DNA of 64,000 nucleotides from Phragmites australis (taxonomy: Eukaryota; Streptophyta; Magnoliopsida; Poales; Poaceae). Shown piece by piece: positions 53,506 to 64,000 of this stretch. A program made the position numbers and the translations under genes. Numbering within the stretch: the stretch's first letter is position 1; every line of letters begins with the position of its first letter. The notes under the pieces were generated by a model, which was not told where the DNA came from, ran no database searches, and saw only the letters and a program-made list of their open reading frames with translations. The stretch lies in assembly GCF_958298935.1 (NCBI RefSeq), contig NC_084936.1, forward strand, positions 7,571,501 to 7,635,500, in the 5' to 3' direction.

Positions 53506-55395
53506 AATCTGTCGTACCCCAACAGTATTTCCATGTGTCATTTTTCCATGAGCCTGAAGTTGTTGTTTGGATTGCTTGGATTTTCCTCTATAAAAGTCCA
53601 TATTCCTGGAATGCTTCTTCTGAGAGTGGAATGTGGAAGTGACTCTAAATTGAACTGTCTATCATAAATTTTGCCAGAGGGATGTTTCATCTTTGGCAAA
53701 GGAGAAAAGTCTAGGTGTTCTTCTCTTAGGTAGATGTCATTCCAGACATCATTCCACAAAAGGATAGTTGAACCATCACTTGGTGTACATGTAGTTGCGC
53801 CTCTATAATAGTTACTAAAATTCATGATGTCTTTCCACCAAAATGAGCCTAAATCTGTCATAGCATGTGGTACTTGGCCCTCTGAGTAGTGCATATTTCA
53901 GATTAGTTTAACCCAGGGTATGTCCATCTTATTGTAGAACTTGTGAAGTTGTTTCCGAGCAGAGCTTTATCTGAATTTCCAGATCAATGACCCTAAGACC
54001 ACCTTTGTTCTTTGGTCTGGAGACTTTAGGCCTTGCCACTAGGGCTTTCCCTTTTGTGCTGAAAGAGGTGCCTCTCTATAGACTTCACTTTTTTACTCTA
54101 TCAATATAATCAATAACCTTTGCAGGTAGTTTAAGGGTACACATTGCGTATGTTGGAAGTGACGAAATTGCCGAGTTCACTAGAGTTAGCCTTCCTGCGA
54201 TTCCTAGTTGCATTGAGGTGGCGGACAGTCTTCTTTCCACTTTGTCCATCAAAGGTGTGTGATCTTCTACCCTTGGTTTTGCAGTTCCTAGGGGTAACCC
54301 AAGGTATGTGAAAGGAAGTGAGCCAATGTTCCAGCCAAAGACTCCTGCCAATGTTTGATCTTGTCCTTTGAGACATTGATGGGAACCATGCATGACTTAG
54401 AGTAATTCACCCTTAGACCCATCGATTGAGTGAAAGTATTGAGCAGCTGTGATGCTTTCATAACCTGCAGGATAGTATCGTCGGTATATTGGACTATTGG
54501 GAAATCGGCCTCTCCGGTGTTCTGAAGTGGTTGACTGAGAAGGTTGAGTGCATGGGCCTTGTTGATTATACATTGCAGTACCTCAGCTGCAATGACAAAG
54601 TGCAAAGGGAAGAGAGGTTCCCCTTGCCTAACTCCTCTCCTACAATGAAAGTTCTTTCCTGGCACTCCATTTAGGAGAATGGAGCAAGTTCCTGAGTTGA
54701 GAATACACTGAATCCAACTAGTCATTTTCCAGGGAATCCTAGCTGTTGAAGCATCATTATGATCACCCTGTGCTCTATCGTGTCAAATGTTCTCAAAATC
54801 TTACTTTAGGATAATAATCTCTTTCTTAGAGTGGTGGCATTGGTGGAGATATTCATATGCCCAGGCTAAACAATCTTAATTGTTCTACTCCTAATAAAAC
54901 CATATTGATTTTTGTGGATGAGTGGAATTATTACCATCTGCAACCTTTCAGCCAGTATCTTGGTTAATAACCTAAGCACTTAATTGAGTAGTGAGATTGG
55001 TTTGAAATCATTTACTCCCATTGGATTGTTTATTTTTGGAACAAGGGTGATCAAGCAGTTGTTGATTGATTGGATGTCAAGATTCCCATTGTAGAAGTCT
55101 TCACATAGGGCATAGATATCATCCTTAATGATGTGCCAGCACTTCTTTAAGAACAAACCATTAAAACCATCAGGCCTTGGAGCCTTATCATTTGGCATCC
55201 TCTTAATTATTCTATCTATTTCCTCTCTAGTGAAGGGGTCCGCCAGCCAACCCAAATTTTCATGAGTTTTAACCAAATCCTGTAGATTGAAAAGCATTTC
55301 TGGGTCTTCAGTTTTACTCATCCTTGCCCTATAGGTGTCCCACAAGATTGCAGCCTTCTCACTATGATCCAAGGCAATTCTGCCACGTGTAGTTT
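53505..55395 (-). mobile_element. LINE (L1-type) fragment 2, truncated at both ends
   Basis: Minus-strand ORF2 from just before the RT to the region after it. The 5' part is cut at about 55395 against Tat-element sequence; the 3' part stops within coding at about 53505 without poly-A. It is related to LINE fragment 1 (shared KAPRPDGFN-LF-KKCWHII), but the two fragments are diverged copies. Confidence 0.85.
53538..55395 (-). pseudogene. LINE ORF2 reverse transcriptase and C-terminal region, degenerate
   Basis: Motifs on minus: ADPFTREEIDRIIKRMPNDKAPRPDGFN (about 55150-55250), CLITLVPKINNP and FKPISLLN (RT blocks 1-2, about 55000-55060). A broken palm A follows (LK*DFENI near 54800), then GVRQGEPLFPLHFVIAAEVL (block 4, about 54590-54640). 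The catalytic block is VQYTDDTI (about 54470-54490), where LINEs usually have YADD. LPFTYLGLPLG (about 54290) and a long C-terminal part with LLWNDVW (about 53740) follow. Frameshifts and stops occur around 54100 and 54750-54850. Confidence 0.87.
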
Positions 55396-55641
55396 CCAAA
55401 CTTGTTCCCAGGAAGGGCGTGGTTTGGCCCAGGTAGTGGCCGAACATGTCCTGGCCTGCTACCGAAGCCGAGACCCGAACTTCCCGCTGGAACCAGCTCG
55501 GGAAGGGGTGGTCGAAGCCAAGGAGGAGGCCACCCGGGAGGCTGTTCGGGGCGCCGCCGCCGAGGTGGCGGCCTGCTTTGCGCGAGAGGCGCCGCCGACT
55601 CCAGTCCCGAGGAGCAGCGGCAAGGGCTCCGACTTAGAGTA
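55396..55641 (+). pseudogene. Opposite-strand extra ORF of the Tat-type gypsy element, C-terminal part
   Basis: Plus-strand frame reading VVAEHVLACYRSRDPNFPLEPAREGVV, then AAAEVAACFAREAP, to TAG at about 55637-55639. Similar Ala/Glu-rich tails are common in proteins annotated as 'putative gypsy type transposon' in grasses. It lies downstream of pol and opposite to it, which fits the additional antisense ORF known from Tat-lineage elements (Grande, Retand). The N-terminal portion is cut off at 55395 by the LINE. Confidence 0.6.
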
Positions 55642-57316
55642 GGCTTTTGTAGTTTTTCTTTTTCTTTGTCTTGATGTAAATATGGGAGTGATCCCTCAGA
55701 ATAGCTATCCTTTTTTGTGAATATAATGGAAGCCTTTCTTTGGGGTCGCAACTCCAGTATCCCTCTGAGTGCTTGATGAAGTTTCTACTGTTTTCACTTG
55801 ATGCCCCGAGGAGTACTCAGTCGGACCGAGCCTGACCTTTCCTTCCCCGAGAACGAAGTCGCCCCGACCACTCGTCGCCCGAGCGGTGAGGCCTTCTCAG
55901 CGCGTTCAGCCCCCGAGCCCTTGCGAGTCCGCAACGGCTAAGTCAAAAGACAAAGGCATGAACTTCCTTGCTCAGGAGATAGATCGATCCAGCACGGAGC
56001 ACGCCATGACCAGTGAACACTTTCCCACTTTGCGACCACTCAAACAAGTAGGCTGGAGACACGTATGGGCGGGAATGCGACCAAGAGTCCCCACGGTTTG
56101 GTGGTGCCCGGGCTAGGACGGACCGGACCGAGCACCGACAGCCCGCCCCCAGGGTCTAGGCTCCCGACCACTCGAGCCGTGAGATAACCCGAGAACCCTA
56201 GAGGCTCGGTAGTGCCCGGGGCCTTTTAAGCGGACCGAACACCACGACCACCATGAAAGACTTCGGTCAGACATTGCCGTATGTACGGTACACCTTCCTA
56301 CTGTCCGTTCTGTCGTTCTAGGAAAAAGTGGACATGTGGCAGGGTTTTGTGCGCGAGGAGACCATCTCACCAAACAGATTAGAGTACGAGGGCCCCCGAG
56401 GACGACTCGGGAACAAAATATTACTGAATGTAAATTCGTCTAAATTTAACCACTCACCGGACAGCTGTCAGCCTTCCGACCAACCGATCCAAGAGGGGAA
56501 TGCGCTCCGAGCTCGGGGTGCCCGGGAAGCTTGGTTCCCACGGCTGGGGCGCCCGACCAGGGGAGGGCGCAAGGGGGCCCGGATCAGGTGATCCCGACCA
56601 CTCATGCCTGAGCAGTAGGACCACCCGAGGACCCTTAGGGCCGAGCAGTGACCTGGGCGCTGAGGCCTTCACGGTCGAGCTGCTTTTGCTTTTGATTGTC
56701 GATCTGTGACTTGAGAAAAATAGAGAAATTCTTTGCTTGGTGCGCTCTGTTAGTGCGGTACTTATTATGGACTACTCTCGTTTTCAACCCGAGACCTCTC
56801 GAATGCCCAGACCGACGGACAAGAGCAGGCAGAGGCATAACCCAGAGGTCCTATGGTACGATGGCGCCCGGGTATGACAGACCAGACCGAGCACCGACAG
56901 CCCGACCCTGGGGCCTAGGCTCCGGACTACTCGAGCAGCTCGAGCGATAGGATTACCCGAGAACCCCAAGGGCTCGGTAGTGCCCAGGAGACTGTCACGA
57001 CACCGAACACCACAGCCTACCACAACAGACGTAAGTCAGCGGAAACTGCCCGCGCGCATACCGATTGGGATTCTTTTATCAACGGGGAAAAAGAGAGAGC
57101 GAATTTTTCTCGCACAATCGAGCATCTCACCAGACAGATTAAACATATGGAATCCAGGAAAATGAAATTTGACATAAGGATTGCACATTGATATACATAT
57201 TGTATTGACAATTTTTTTACAAGGTTGGGTGACTTACCCAGTTAGTAGTAGCCCCCGGTCAACTTGGGCGGGGGGAGCCCCCGGCCTGGTTGACCTGAGC
57301 CTGCAAACATGGCCAT
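55642..57316. other. Non-coding region of the Tat element between extra ORF and pol, with internal duplication
   Basis: GC-rich, no gene. Two related blocks about 770-790 bp apart (about 56095-56390 and 56865-57150) share GACCGAGCACCGACAGCCCG, GGCTCGGTAGTGCCC and CATCTCACCARACAGATTA. CCGAGnnCCC-type repeats occur throughout. The polypurine tract (minus GGGGGCTACTAC near 57246) may lie at the left of pol; no 3' LTR is recognisable. Confidence 0.6.
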
Positions 57317-58352
57317 CTACTGGAAGAACTTGCGTAGGTGCTCGATGTTCCACGGGTTGGGGAGCGGTTGCCCGTCTTCTGCAGCCAGTCGGAAGGAGCC
57401 TTCTCGCGGGACACCGATCACGGTAAAGGGGCCTTCCCACATGGGGGACAGTTTATTCCTTCCTTCGCGTGATTGGACACGTCGGAGAACTAGATCCCCC
57501 ACCTCGAGAGACCGAGCCCAGACGTGACGCTGATGGTAGCGCCGCAAGCTTTGCTGGCAGCGGGCTGCCCGGACGGCAGCACGCCACCGGCGCTCTATCA
57601 AATAGTCGACGTCGTCGCGCCTTTGCTGCTCCTGTTCACCTTCAGAGTAGGCATGCACCCGATGGGAGCCTAGAGTGAGCTCGGAGGGGAGGACCGCCTC
57701 AGCGCCATACACAAGGAAGAAAGGAGTCTCCCTGGTAGTGCGACTAAGTGTGGTCCGGTTGGCCCATAGCACGGCAGGCAGCTCGTCGATCCACCCTTTC
57801 CCGTGCTTTGGGAGCACGTTGTAGGTCTGGGTTTTGAGCCCCTTCAGTATCTCCGCGTTGGCGCGCTCGACTTGCCCATTGCTTCGAGGATGAACGACAG
57901 AGGCGAAGCAGAGCTTGATGCCGAGGTCTTCGCAGTAGTCCCCAAACAGGGCACTTGTGAACTGAGTGCCATTGTCGGTGATGATCCGGTTCGGGACACC
58001 AAAGCGACTGGTGATACCGCGGATAAACTGGAGCGTCATATTCTTGGTCACCTTGACGACTGGAACCGCCTCCGGTCACTTGGTGAATTTGTCGATGGCG
58101 ACGTAGAGGTACTCATAGCCCCCGATTGCTCGGGGGAATGGACCCAGAATGTTCAGTCCCCAGACCGCGAAAGGCCATGATAGGGGGATGGTTTGAAGAG
58201 CCTGAGCTGGCTGGTGAATCTGCTTTGCATGGAACTGGCACGCCCTGCAGCGCCGAACCAGCTCGGAAGCATCCTGGAGGGCTGTAGGCCAGTAGAAACC
58301 TTACCGGAAGGCCTTTCCGATCAACGTGCAGAACGATGCATGGCCACCACAC
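57317..58352 (-). pseudogene. Tat-type integrase, degenerate
   Basis: An HHCC-type segment precedes it near 58310-58420 (HEGECGGHASFCTLIGKAFR, then CRACQFHAK near 58225). The core has IITDNGTQF (second catalytic Asp, near 57975) and HPRSNGQVERANAEIL (catalytic Glu, near 57865). The C-terminal domain has GDLVLRRV (about 57500) and ends NIEHLRKFFQ at about 57317. The first Asp region reads WGLNILGP (near 58160), where Asp is expected in place of Asn, so that residue appears lost. A stop interrupts DKFTK near 58083. Confidence 0.82.
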
Positions 58353-58499
58353 TCGCCCTCGTGGACCTCAGCGAGAAGCTCGCCGCCTTCTGCCCAGGTG
58401 ATGCATTTCAGGAGAATGCCGCCTGCGCTACGCCGGTAGAGATCCCCATCTACTATGGCATAGCATTTGGACTGCCGAGCAACCCTTTCGGCAGAAACC

Positions 58500-59764
58500 T
58501 CATCCGCGGGGAGGAATTTTTCCTTCAAGTACCCTCAGATATCATCCATCCACGAGGCATCTTGAGAACAATCAGCAAGCGCGGCGCACTCGTCGGACGG
58601 CGGCACCCTGTCGGGACTTCCCACTGAGGACGCCGCCGGGGTCCCCTGAATTGAGCTCGAGGTTTCCCCTTCGTCCTTTTCGGCAAGCAGGACGGAAGGC
58701 CGTGTGAGTATTTCTTCAAAGACTCCGGCAGGGACGCGCGCACGGGAGGAGGCCAGGCGGGAGAGGTCATCGGCCAGAGCGTTGTCGCGACGAGGGATGT
58801 ACCGCAGCTCCAGGCCGTCGAAGCGCTTCTCCAACTTCCTGACTGCCTCCACGTACGCCGCCATTTGGGGATCCGTGCACTGGTACTCTTTTGACACCTA
58901 GTTGACCACCAGCTGGGAGTCTCCCTTGACCAGGAGGCGACGAATCCCGAGGCCCATCGCAGCTCGGAGGCCAGCGATGAGGCCCTCATATTCCGCCATA
59001 TTGTTGGATGCGCGGAACTGCAGCTGCACGATGTACCGGAGTTCTTCACCCGTTGGGGAGGTGAGAACCACTCCGGCCCCCGCGCCTTTCAGCATGAGGG
59101 AACCGTCAAAATGCAGAATCCAGTACCCAGGCGCATCGTGCCCGGGATATGTGGAGATTTCTTCTTGGACGACCTCAGGGACGGGCATCCACTCTACCAC
59201 AAAGTCAGAGAGCGCCTGGCTTTTGATCGCCTGGAGGCTGACAAAGTGCAGGTTGAACTCCGCCAGTTCCACCGCCCACTTGACTACACGCCCGGTGCCT
59301 TCTCGGTTCCGGAGGATGGGCCCCAGTGGGTATGTGGTAACCACCGAGACCTTGTGTGCCTGGAAATAGTGGCGCAGCTTCCGGGAAGCGATGAGCACAG
59401 CGCAGAGCAGCTTCTGAGCCTGGGGGTATCTTGTCTTGGCCTTCCGGAGGACTTCACTGACGAAGTACACCGGTCGCTGTACCCGGCGGGCCCGGATTGT
59501 GGCTTCACCCGAGGGCCTGCTACAGCCCCCGGGCTCGGCGACGTGGTCGGGGCTGACCGGGTCCTCGAGCTCTACTCCCTGGTCGGGAAGAGCCAAGTGC
59601 TCGGACTCGACCCCCTGCTCGGGGGGAGCCAAGTGCTTGGGCTCGACCCCCTGCTCAGGGGGAGCCAAGTGCTCGGGCTCGACCCCCTTCTCGAGGGGAG
59701 CCGCGAGAACAGGGGAGTGCTGGGGGCGGCCGGGAGCTGGGACCCAGCACCTGACCCCATGCAC
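58500..59764 (-). pseudogene. Tat-type dual RNase H region, degenerate
   Basis: [21 protein letters not shown] and [13 protein letters not shown] (59330-59490) belong to the first RNase [38 protein letters not shown] and [12 protein letters not shown] (58898-59110) belong to the second, RNase HI-like domain, found only in the Tat group. LADDLSRLASS (about 58750) ends it. A Pro/Glu-rich repeat insert lies between RT and the first RNase H (59575-59700). A stop occurs at 58898-58900. Confidence 0.82.
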
Positions 59765-60527
59765 TCATCGCGCTCCACCACCAACACCATGCTTACGACC
59801 TGAGGAGTGGCCGACACGTAGAGAAGTAGTGGCTCACCTTCGGACAGGGCCACCAGCACGGGTGGTGAGGTGAGATACTTCTTCAGATCGTGGAAGGCCT
59901 GCTCGGCCTCCGGCGTCCAGTCGAAACGACCGAACTTCTTCAGAAGCTTGAAGAGGGGGAGTCCTTGCTCCCCAAGTTTGGAGATGAAGCGCCCGAGGGC
60001 CGCCATGCAGCCGGCGAGATGCTGAACCTCCTTGAGTCGAGCCAGGGGTCGCATCTGCTCGATGGCCCGGATCTTCTCTGGATTGGCCTCGATCCCTCGG
60101 CTGGAAACCAAGAAACCGAGGAGCTTGCCCGTAAGTACCCCAAAGACACACTTCTCGGGGTTGAGCTTCAGGCGGGTAGTGCGGAGACTATTGAAAGTCT
60201 CGGCAAGATCTTCGAGCAGGGTAGCGCGGTCTCAGGACTTGACAACGAGATCGTCGATGTAGGCCTCAACGTTGCGGCCGACATGCGGAGCTTGCCGTTG
60301 GCCTTCGGGACGATAACTGGGTTTGCCAGCCACTCGGGGTGAAGGACCTCTCGGATAAATCCGGCGTCAAGGAGCTTGCTGACTTGCTCCCGGATGAACT
60401 CCTGTCGCTCGGGCGCCTGCCGCCGGACCTTCTGCTTCACCGGGCGTGCGTCCGGATGCACAACCAGGTGGTGCTCGATCACCTCCCTAGGGATCCCGGG
60501 CATATCGGAGGGCTGCCAAGCAAACAC
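59572..60527 (-). pseudogene. Tat-type reverse transcriptase with internal deletion
   Basis: VSKLLDAGFIREVLHPEWLANPVIVPKANGKLR (60310-60400) is the RT start. It is joined directly to NVEAYIDDLVVKS (about 60240-60280) with about 330 bp of the palm/fingers region missing. The catalytic YxDD survives as YIDD, but the upstream Asp motif (LDAYSGYHQ-type) is gone. It then continues with EKCVFGVL, SRGIEANPEKIRAIEQM, and EAEQAFHDLKKYL. A frameshift follows the deletion junction. Confidence 0.8.
59575..59700. repeat. 36 bp in-frame tandem repeat in Tat pol
   Basis: GGAGCCAAGTGCTYGGGCTCGACCCCCTGCTC-GGG is repeated about 3.5 times. On minus it encodes repeats like [12 protein letters not shown], an acidic/proline linker between RT and RNase H. 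Confidence 0.85.
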
Positions 60528-60566
60528 GTCGACGTTACCTCGGAGGAAGGCGACGAGCGCACTTTC

Positions 60567-61223
60567 CTATTTGCCGCCCAAGTCACCGCCGATTCGGACG
60601 ACCTGGGAGGCGTCTTCGCCCACCACGACCTCCTTCATAGGAACGGAGGCGTCAGTAGTGAGTCGGGGTTTGGATGTAGAGGGTCCTGGGCCCCCTGGAT
60701 GACCTTCGATCTCGGCTCGGGCTGAGACCAAGGCCGAGTATAACTGCTCGGCGCAGGAGACGGCGCTGCTGGTCTCGGCGGACACGGAGATGGGGCCCGC
60801 TGGGCCCGGCATCTTGACCGTGAGGTACGCGTAGTGCGTGACCACCATGAACCGAGCGAGCGCCGGGCGCCCGAGGATGGTGTTGTAGGGGAGGGGGAGC
60901 TCCACGACGTCGAAGATGACGTTCTCCGTCCGGAAGTTGTCCCGGCTCCCGAATGTCACGGGCAACTCGACCTACCCAAGGGGCAGGGAGTGCCCGGGCG
61001 TCACCCCGTAAAACGGGAGCGATGACCTTAGGCGCCTAGAGGTCACCTGCAGCTTCTCGAAAGCCTCCTTGGAGAGGAGGTTAAGACCTGCTCCCCTGTC
61101 GATCAGCACCCTGGTGACCTTCACGTTGCAGATGGTGGGGGACACTACCAGGGGTAGTCGCCCCACGTCTGTAGTACTGGCGGGGTGATCGGCAAGCTGA
61201 ACGTGATCGGTGCGTCCGACCAC
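60567..61223 (-). pseudogene. Tat-type aspartic protease region, degenerate
   Basis: VTRVLIDRGAGLNLLS (about 61070-61120) is the protease active site; the usual Asp-Gly/Thr-Gly-Ser/Ala reads Asp-Arg-Gly-Ala. PYNTILGRPALARF (about 60855-60895) is the conserved downstream ILGR motif. Stops at 60972-60974 and 60567-60569 and a frameshift from Gag near 61210 disable it. Confidence 0.8.
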
Positions 61224-61483
61224 TTCAGAGGCCTCACGGCCTCTTCACTCGGGGTCGCCGAGCACACCTCACGCCGCATGGTTTTGACACTGCGGCGGGA
61301 GGAGGGCGTGTACGCGCCTCCGTCGATGAAGGCGACGGTGTGCTCAGGCTTCTGGAAGCTGAGTTCTGCGTTGTTGGGGGCGGCTTCATCGTCGCCACCC
61401 CCGCGGAGCTCGTCGCGGTCCCTTAGGCGCTGCTCGACGAGGCCCTTGACCGTGCGGCACTCCGTGAGGTCATGCCACCTGGT

Positions 61484-63070
61484 CTAGTGGATCGGGCACC
61501 ACTTCCCTGGCTCGGGCCCTGCAGGAGCGGGGGCCCTTGCCGGAGCGGGAGCCCTGGCGGGATCCGGAGCCCTAGGAGGGGCTCGGGCCGGGGCTCTCGC
61601 GGGCGTAGGCCGTCTGTCGGCAGCCGCCCGGCGTGCTTGCCGGCGGTTGGGCTCCTGGGCCGGCCCACGGGCGGGGCCCTGGGCTGGGTCGACAGGGACG
61701 GCCTCTCGCCTCCTTATCTTTTTCTTTTCCCTCCTGTCGGAGCGGGAAGGACCTGGTTGATCGGCGGTGGGGTGCTCAGGGCGCGGAACGTGCCAAGCCC
61801 GAGCTTCCACCGCCTTAGAGCACTTGTCAGCTAGCGCGAAAAGTTCCACGGTGGTCTCAACCTCGTGCGTGCCTAGCTTCTCGAGCATCCGCTCGTCGCA
61901 GACGCCCTGCCGGAAAGCGACAATGACAGCGTGAGGGGTTATCCGCGGGATGGTGTTGCGGACCTGGCTGAAGCGCTGAATAAAGTGCCGCAGCGTCTCC
62001 CCCTCCTGCTGCTTGACGGCATGGAGGTCGCACTCCAGGCCGTGGCGCGTGAATGTGCCCTGAAAATTAGCCATGAACTGGTGGCAAAGATCATCCCAGG
62101 AGCTGATAGATCCTGGGGGTAAGTTCATAAGCCAAGAGCGGGCAGAGCCCCTCAAGGCAATATGAAAGTAGTTAGCCATCACCTTTTCACTGCCACCTGC
62201 CGCCTGGACAGCGGTGGTGTATATCTGGAGGAACTCGACGGGGTCGATGGACCCGTCGTACTTCTCTGGCAGCTCGGGGCGGAACTTGGTGGGCCATTTG
62301 ACTCGGCGGAGCTCACTAGCGAAGGCACGGCACCCGGTGCCATACCCTGCGGCGCAGGCAGCACCCTTGGGCGGTGAACGCCGGCGAGCCGGGGAGCCCC
62401 GGCGATCATGGGCTGGCAAGGAGGAAGCCTGGTCCTCAGCCTCAGCCTCCTGCTAGGTCTCCCGCTGGCGCTCGAGAGTGACGCACGCGTCTTCGATGCC
62501 CCTCCGCTCATTGAGGTGTAAGCGGAGGTCCTGGGTTCCGGAAGCGGCGACGGGGGCGGCGCTCCACTTGGAGGCCCCCCGGCCAGCGCGAACGCCACCC
62601 GACGATGGGCCGATCCTAGCGGCGCCACACTAGGTGGTAGCGCGGGAACTCTCGGCCAGCACCTGGCGGCGGGCAGTGCTGACCAAGGCAGCGACTTCCT
62701 GGAGCCAGCGGCCCTCCGGGGTTTCCCCCGCCGCCTGGACTGGCGGATGCCTGAGGAGAGCGTATGCCGCAAGCAGCGCGCTCCCGGGGCTGGCCTCGTT
62801 GAAGGCGAGTCTACGCCGGAGAGGCGCCTGGCGCTGTCCAGACGCGGACCTGGAGGCAGGAGTTTCGGCCACCGGCTGGGGGTCGGATGGTGCACCGGCG
62901 ATGGCGGTGGCGGCCCTACTAGGCCCAGCGCCCTGGTCCCCTTGGGAGGGGAACGCCGCACGTGCAGATCGCGGCTGCTGCTGGGACGCAGCAGCGATCT
63001 CCTGTGCGAGGGGCTGCATTTCCCCGCTGGAACTGGAGCCGGAACGCTGGAGGCGATGACCACCGGCCAT
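61484..63070 (-). pseudogene. Tat-type Gag, degenerate
   Basis: Starts at ATG 63070 (MAGGHRLQRSGSSSS) and stays in one frame to 61484, with stops at 62630-62632 and 62453-62455. Retrotrans_gag motifs are FRPELPEKYDGSIDPVEFL, ARSWLMNLPPGSISSWDDL, and FIQRFSQVRNTIPRI (61950-62320). The C-terminal part is Arg/Pro/Ala-rich with PARAPAPARAP repeats (61490-61600) and ends GKWCPIH at a stop (61484-61486) where a knuckle-like segment (HDLTECR) would follow. Confidence 0.85.
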
Positions 63071-63114
63071 TTTTTCTGCGGAAGAAAAACAAACAAACAG
63101 ATTCAGGGATGCTT

Positions 63115-63134
63115 CCCCCCTACCTGGCGCGCCA
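63115..63134 (-). other. Putative primer-binding site of the Tat element
   Basis: On minus, TGGCGCGCCAGGTAGGGGGG follows two bases after the LTR end. TGGCGC starts are usual for grass Tat-type elements; the tRNA was not identified. Confidence 0.6.
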
Positions 63135-63136
63135 GC

Positions 63137-64000
63137 TGTCAGAGGGTGAACTGTCGCAGGGATCCTGGGGGACCCCTTTTTAGAGATTCGGCTGGGGGGA
63201 TGATCCTGAATATGTTCGCCGGAGAAATAAATGGGTATGAATGCGATGGCCGGCGGTGCGGAGTGATCTAATGCGGAAAGGAGTAAATGCGCTGGTGTTT
63301 AGATAGGTTCGGACCGCACGGAGGCGTAACACCCTACTCCTGTATGGATACTATGAATGCCCTGAGAAAGTCACTCAAGGATGTTGCTGGTTACAAGAAT
63401 GTTCATCTATCTTAGAGCCTGGGGCTCTTTGTTCTTGGGCCTGAGATCTTCTCTTCTCTGCTTTCTCTTCTGTTCTATGTCTCGTGTTGTTCACTTCTCA
63501 GCCGTTGTTTCTTTTGTGCCGCCGGCTGCTTTAAATATCCGTAGGCAGCAGTGTGCCCCGAACGGGAGGGGGAGCACGAGTTCCGAGATACCATAAATGG
63601 AAAGGGTATCATCATTTCCTCTGGGCGAAGTGACCGGGGGTGGAAAATGCGTCCCATGCCTGGTCATCCGTCACTATAAATGCACTGGCAACGGGCGCCG
63701 TGGAGAGGGCCCACCGGGCAACCGCAGAGCGGCCCGGCGTGCCCGTCCTATCTTGTTCCCCTGCCACAGCAGCGCGGCAGACGGAACGCCTCGGCCCTTA
63801 CGACGTTATCCCGAGACGGACCGGATGGCACGGGATGGAACCCGTGCAATTAATAACCCCACGCCCTTCTGCTAGGACGTGGCAAGAACTGACGCTGAGC
63901 GCGGCGGGAGCAGTTGGATGTGACAGGCCACGCACGCTCTTTAAATGCGGCCTTGGGCCTTTGACTAGCTAACACCTCATCGGTGGGCCCATCGGGGGCC
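63137..64000 (-). repeat. 5' LTR of the Tat element (partial, runs off the window)
   Basis: On minus the LTR ends ...CACCCTCTGACA at 63137, followed by the primer site. It shows GGGTGTTACGCCTCCGTGCGG (63319-63340 region) typical of this group. At least 864 bp; the other end lies beyond the window. No gene is supported in it. Confidence 0.7.

Larger units (their letters stand above)
57317..63070 (-). mobile_element. Tat-lineage Ty3/gypsy element (RIRE2/Retand-like), Gag-Pol region, degenerate
   Basis: Minus-strand element: Gag at right, then protease, RT, RNase H, a second RNase H, and integrase at left. Two RNase H domains plus an opposite-strand extra ORF mark the Tat lineage. The 5' LTR begins at 63137 and runs off the window. 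The 3' LTR is not found, because a LINE cuts the left side. Stops, frameshifts and an RT deletion make it non-functional. Confidence 0.88.

Noticed and set aside
61472..63271. Plus-strand ORFs opposite the Tat Gag
   Set aside because: They mirror the GC-rich Gag on the minus strand, which has clear family motifs.

Overview
The window is repeat-rich nuclear DNA from a grass, probably a panicoid such as Setaria, Panicum, sorghum or a relative. Evidence for this is the set of mobile elements (copia Gag-only elements, Tekay-like and Tat-like gypsy elements, En/Spm CACTA, FAR1-type MULE, hAT) and a monocot-style PR-1 gene. Species cannot be fixed by eye. No RNA gene or CRISPR array was seen. Only three coding regions look intact: a Tekay-type gypsy polyprotein (18709-23496), a Gag-only copia ORF (46641-47465) and one host gene, a secreted PR-1 protein (52139-52639, minus strand).

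Layout. 1-7064: right end of a CACTA-type element carrying an unidentified ORF, split by a 6.26 kb copia element (169-6426) that has long LTRs and a broken Gag but no pol. 7065-9330: a second CACTA-like terminus beside a truncated minus-strand LINE. 9330-27457: remains of a Mutator-like element with a degenerate Ulp1-type (C48) cysteine protease gene on plus and the C-terminal part of a FAR1-type MULE transposase on minus. It is split by a 4.07 kb solo LTR (9430-13494) and by a complete, very young gypsy element (16329-25765). 27606-28107: a PR-1 pseudogene. 28371-30780: a CACTA-like fragment. 30845-37592: at least three broken gypsy pieces. 37593-38270: the upstream flank of the PR-1 duplication. 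38986-43624: one end of an En/Spm CACTA with a decayed ORF2 that also carries a Ulp1-like domain. 43625-51480: repeats rich in 'CCTCCGG', holding a 577 bp hAT MITE, an NBS-LRR fragment, a second Gag-only copia element (46011-48126) and a 13-unit minisatellite. 51480-53505: the intact PR-1 locus. 53505-55395: a second truncated LINE. 55396-64000: a decayed Tat-lineage gypsy element on minus with dual RNase H, an opposite-strand extra ORF and its 5' LTR running off the window.

Target-site duplications give clean boundaries for five insertions: GGTAC (copia 1), GATGG (solo LTR), ACATG (gypsy), CCTCCGGG (hAT MITE) and TGGGC (copia 2). Nesting order can be read directly: the MULE is older than the solo LTR and the Tekay element, and the CACTA at the left is older than copia 1. 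The most interesting points are two independent Gag-only LTR retrotransposons in one window, Ulp1-like genes carried by two unrelated DNA transposons, the PR-1 gene/pseudogene duplication with a preserved CAPE-type C-terminus, and the two-length (136/98 bp) minisatellite.
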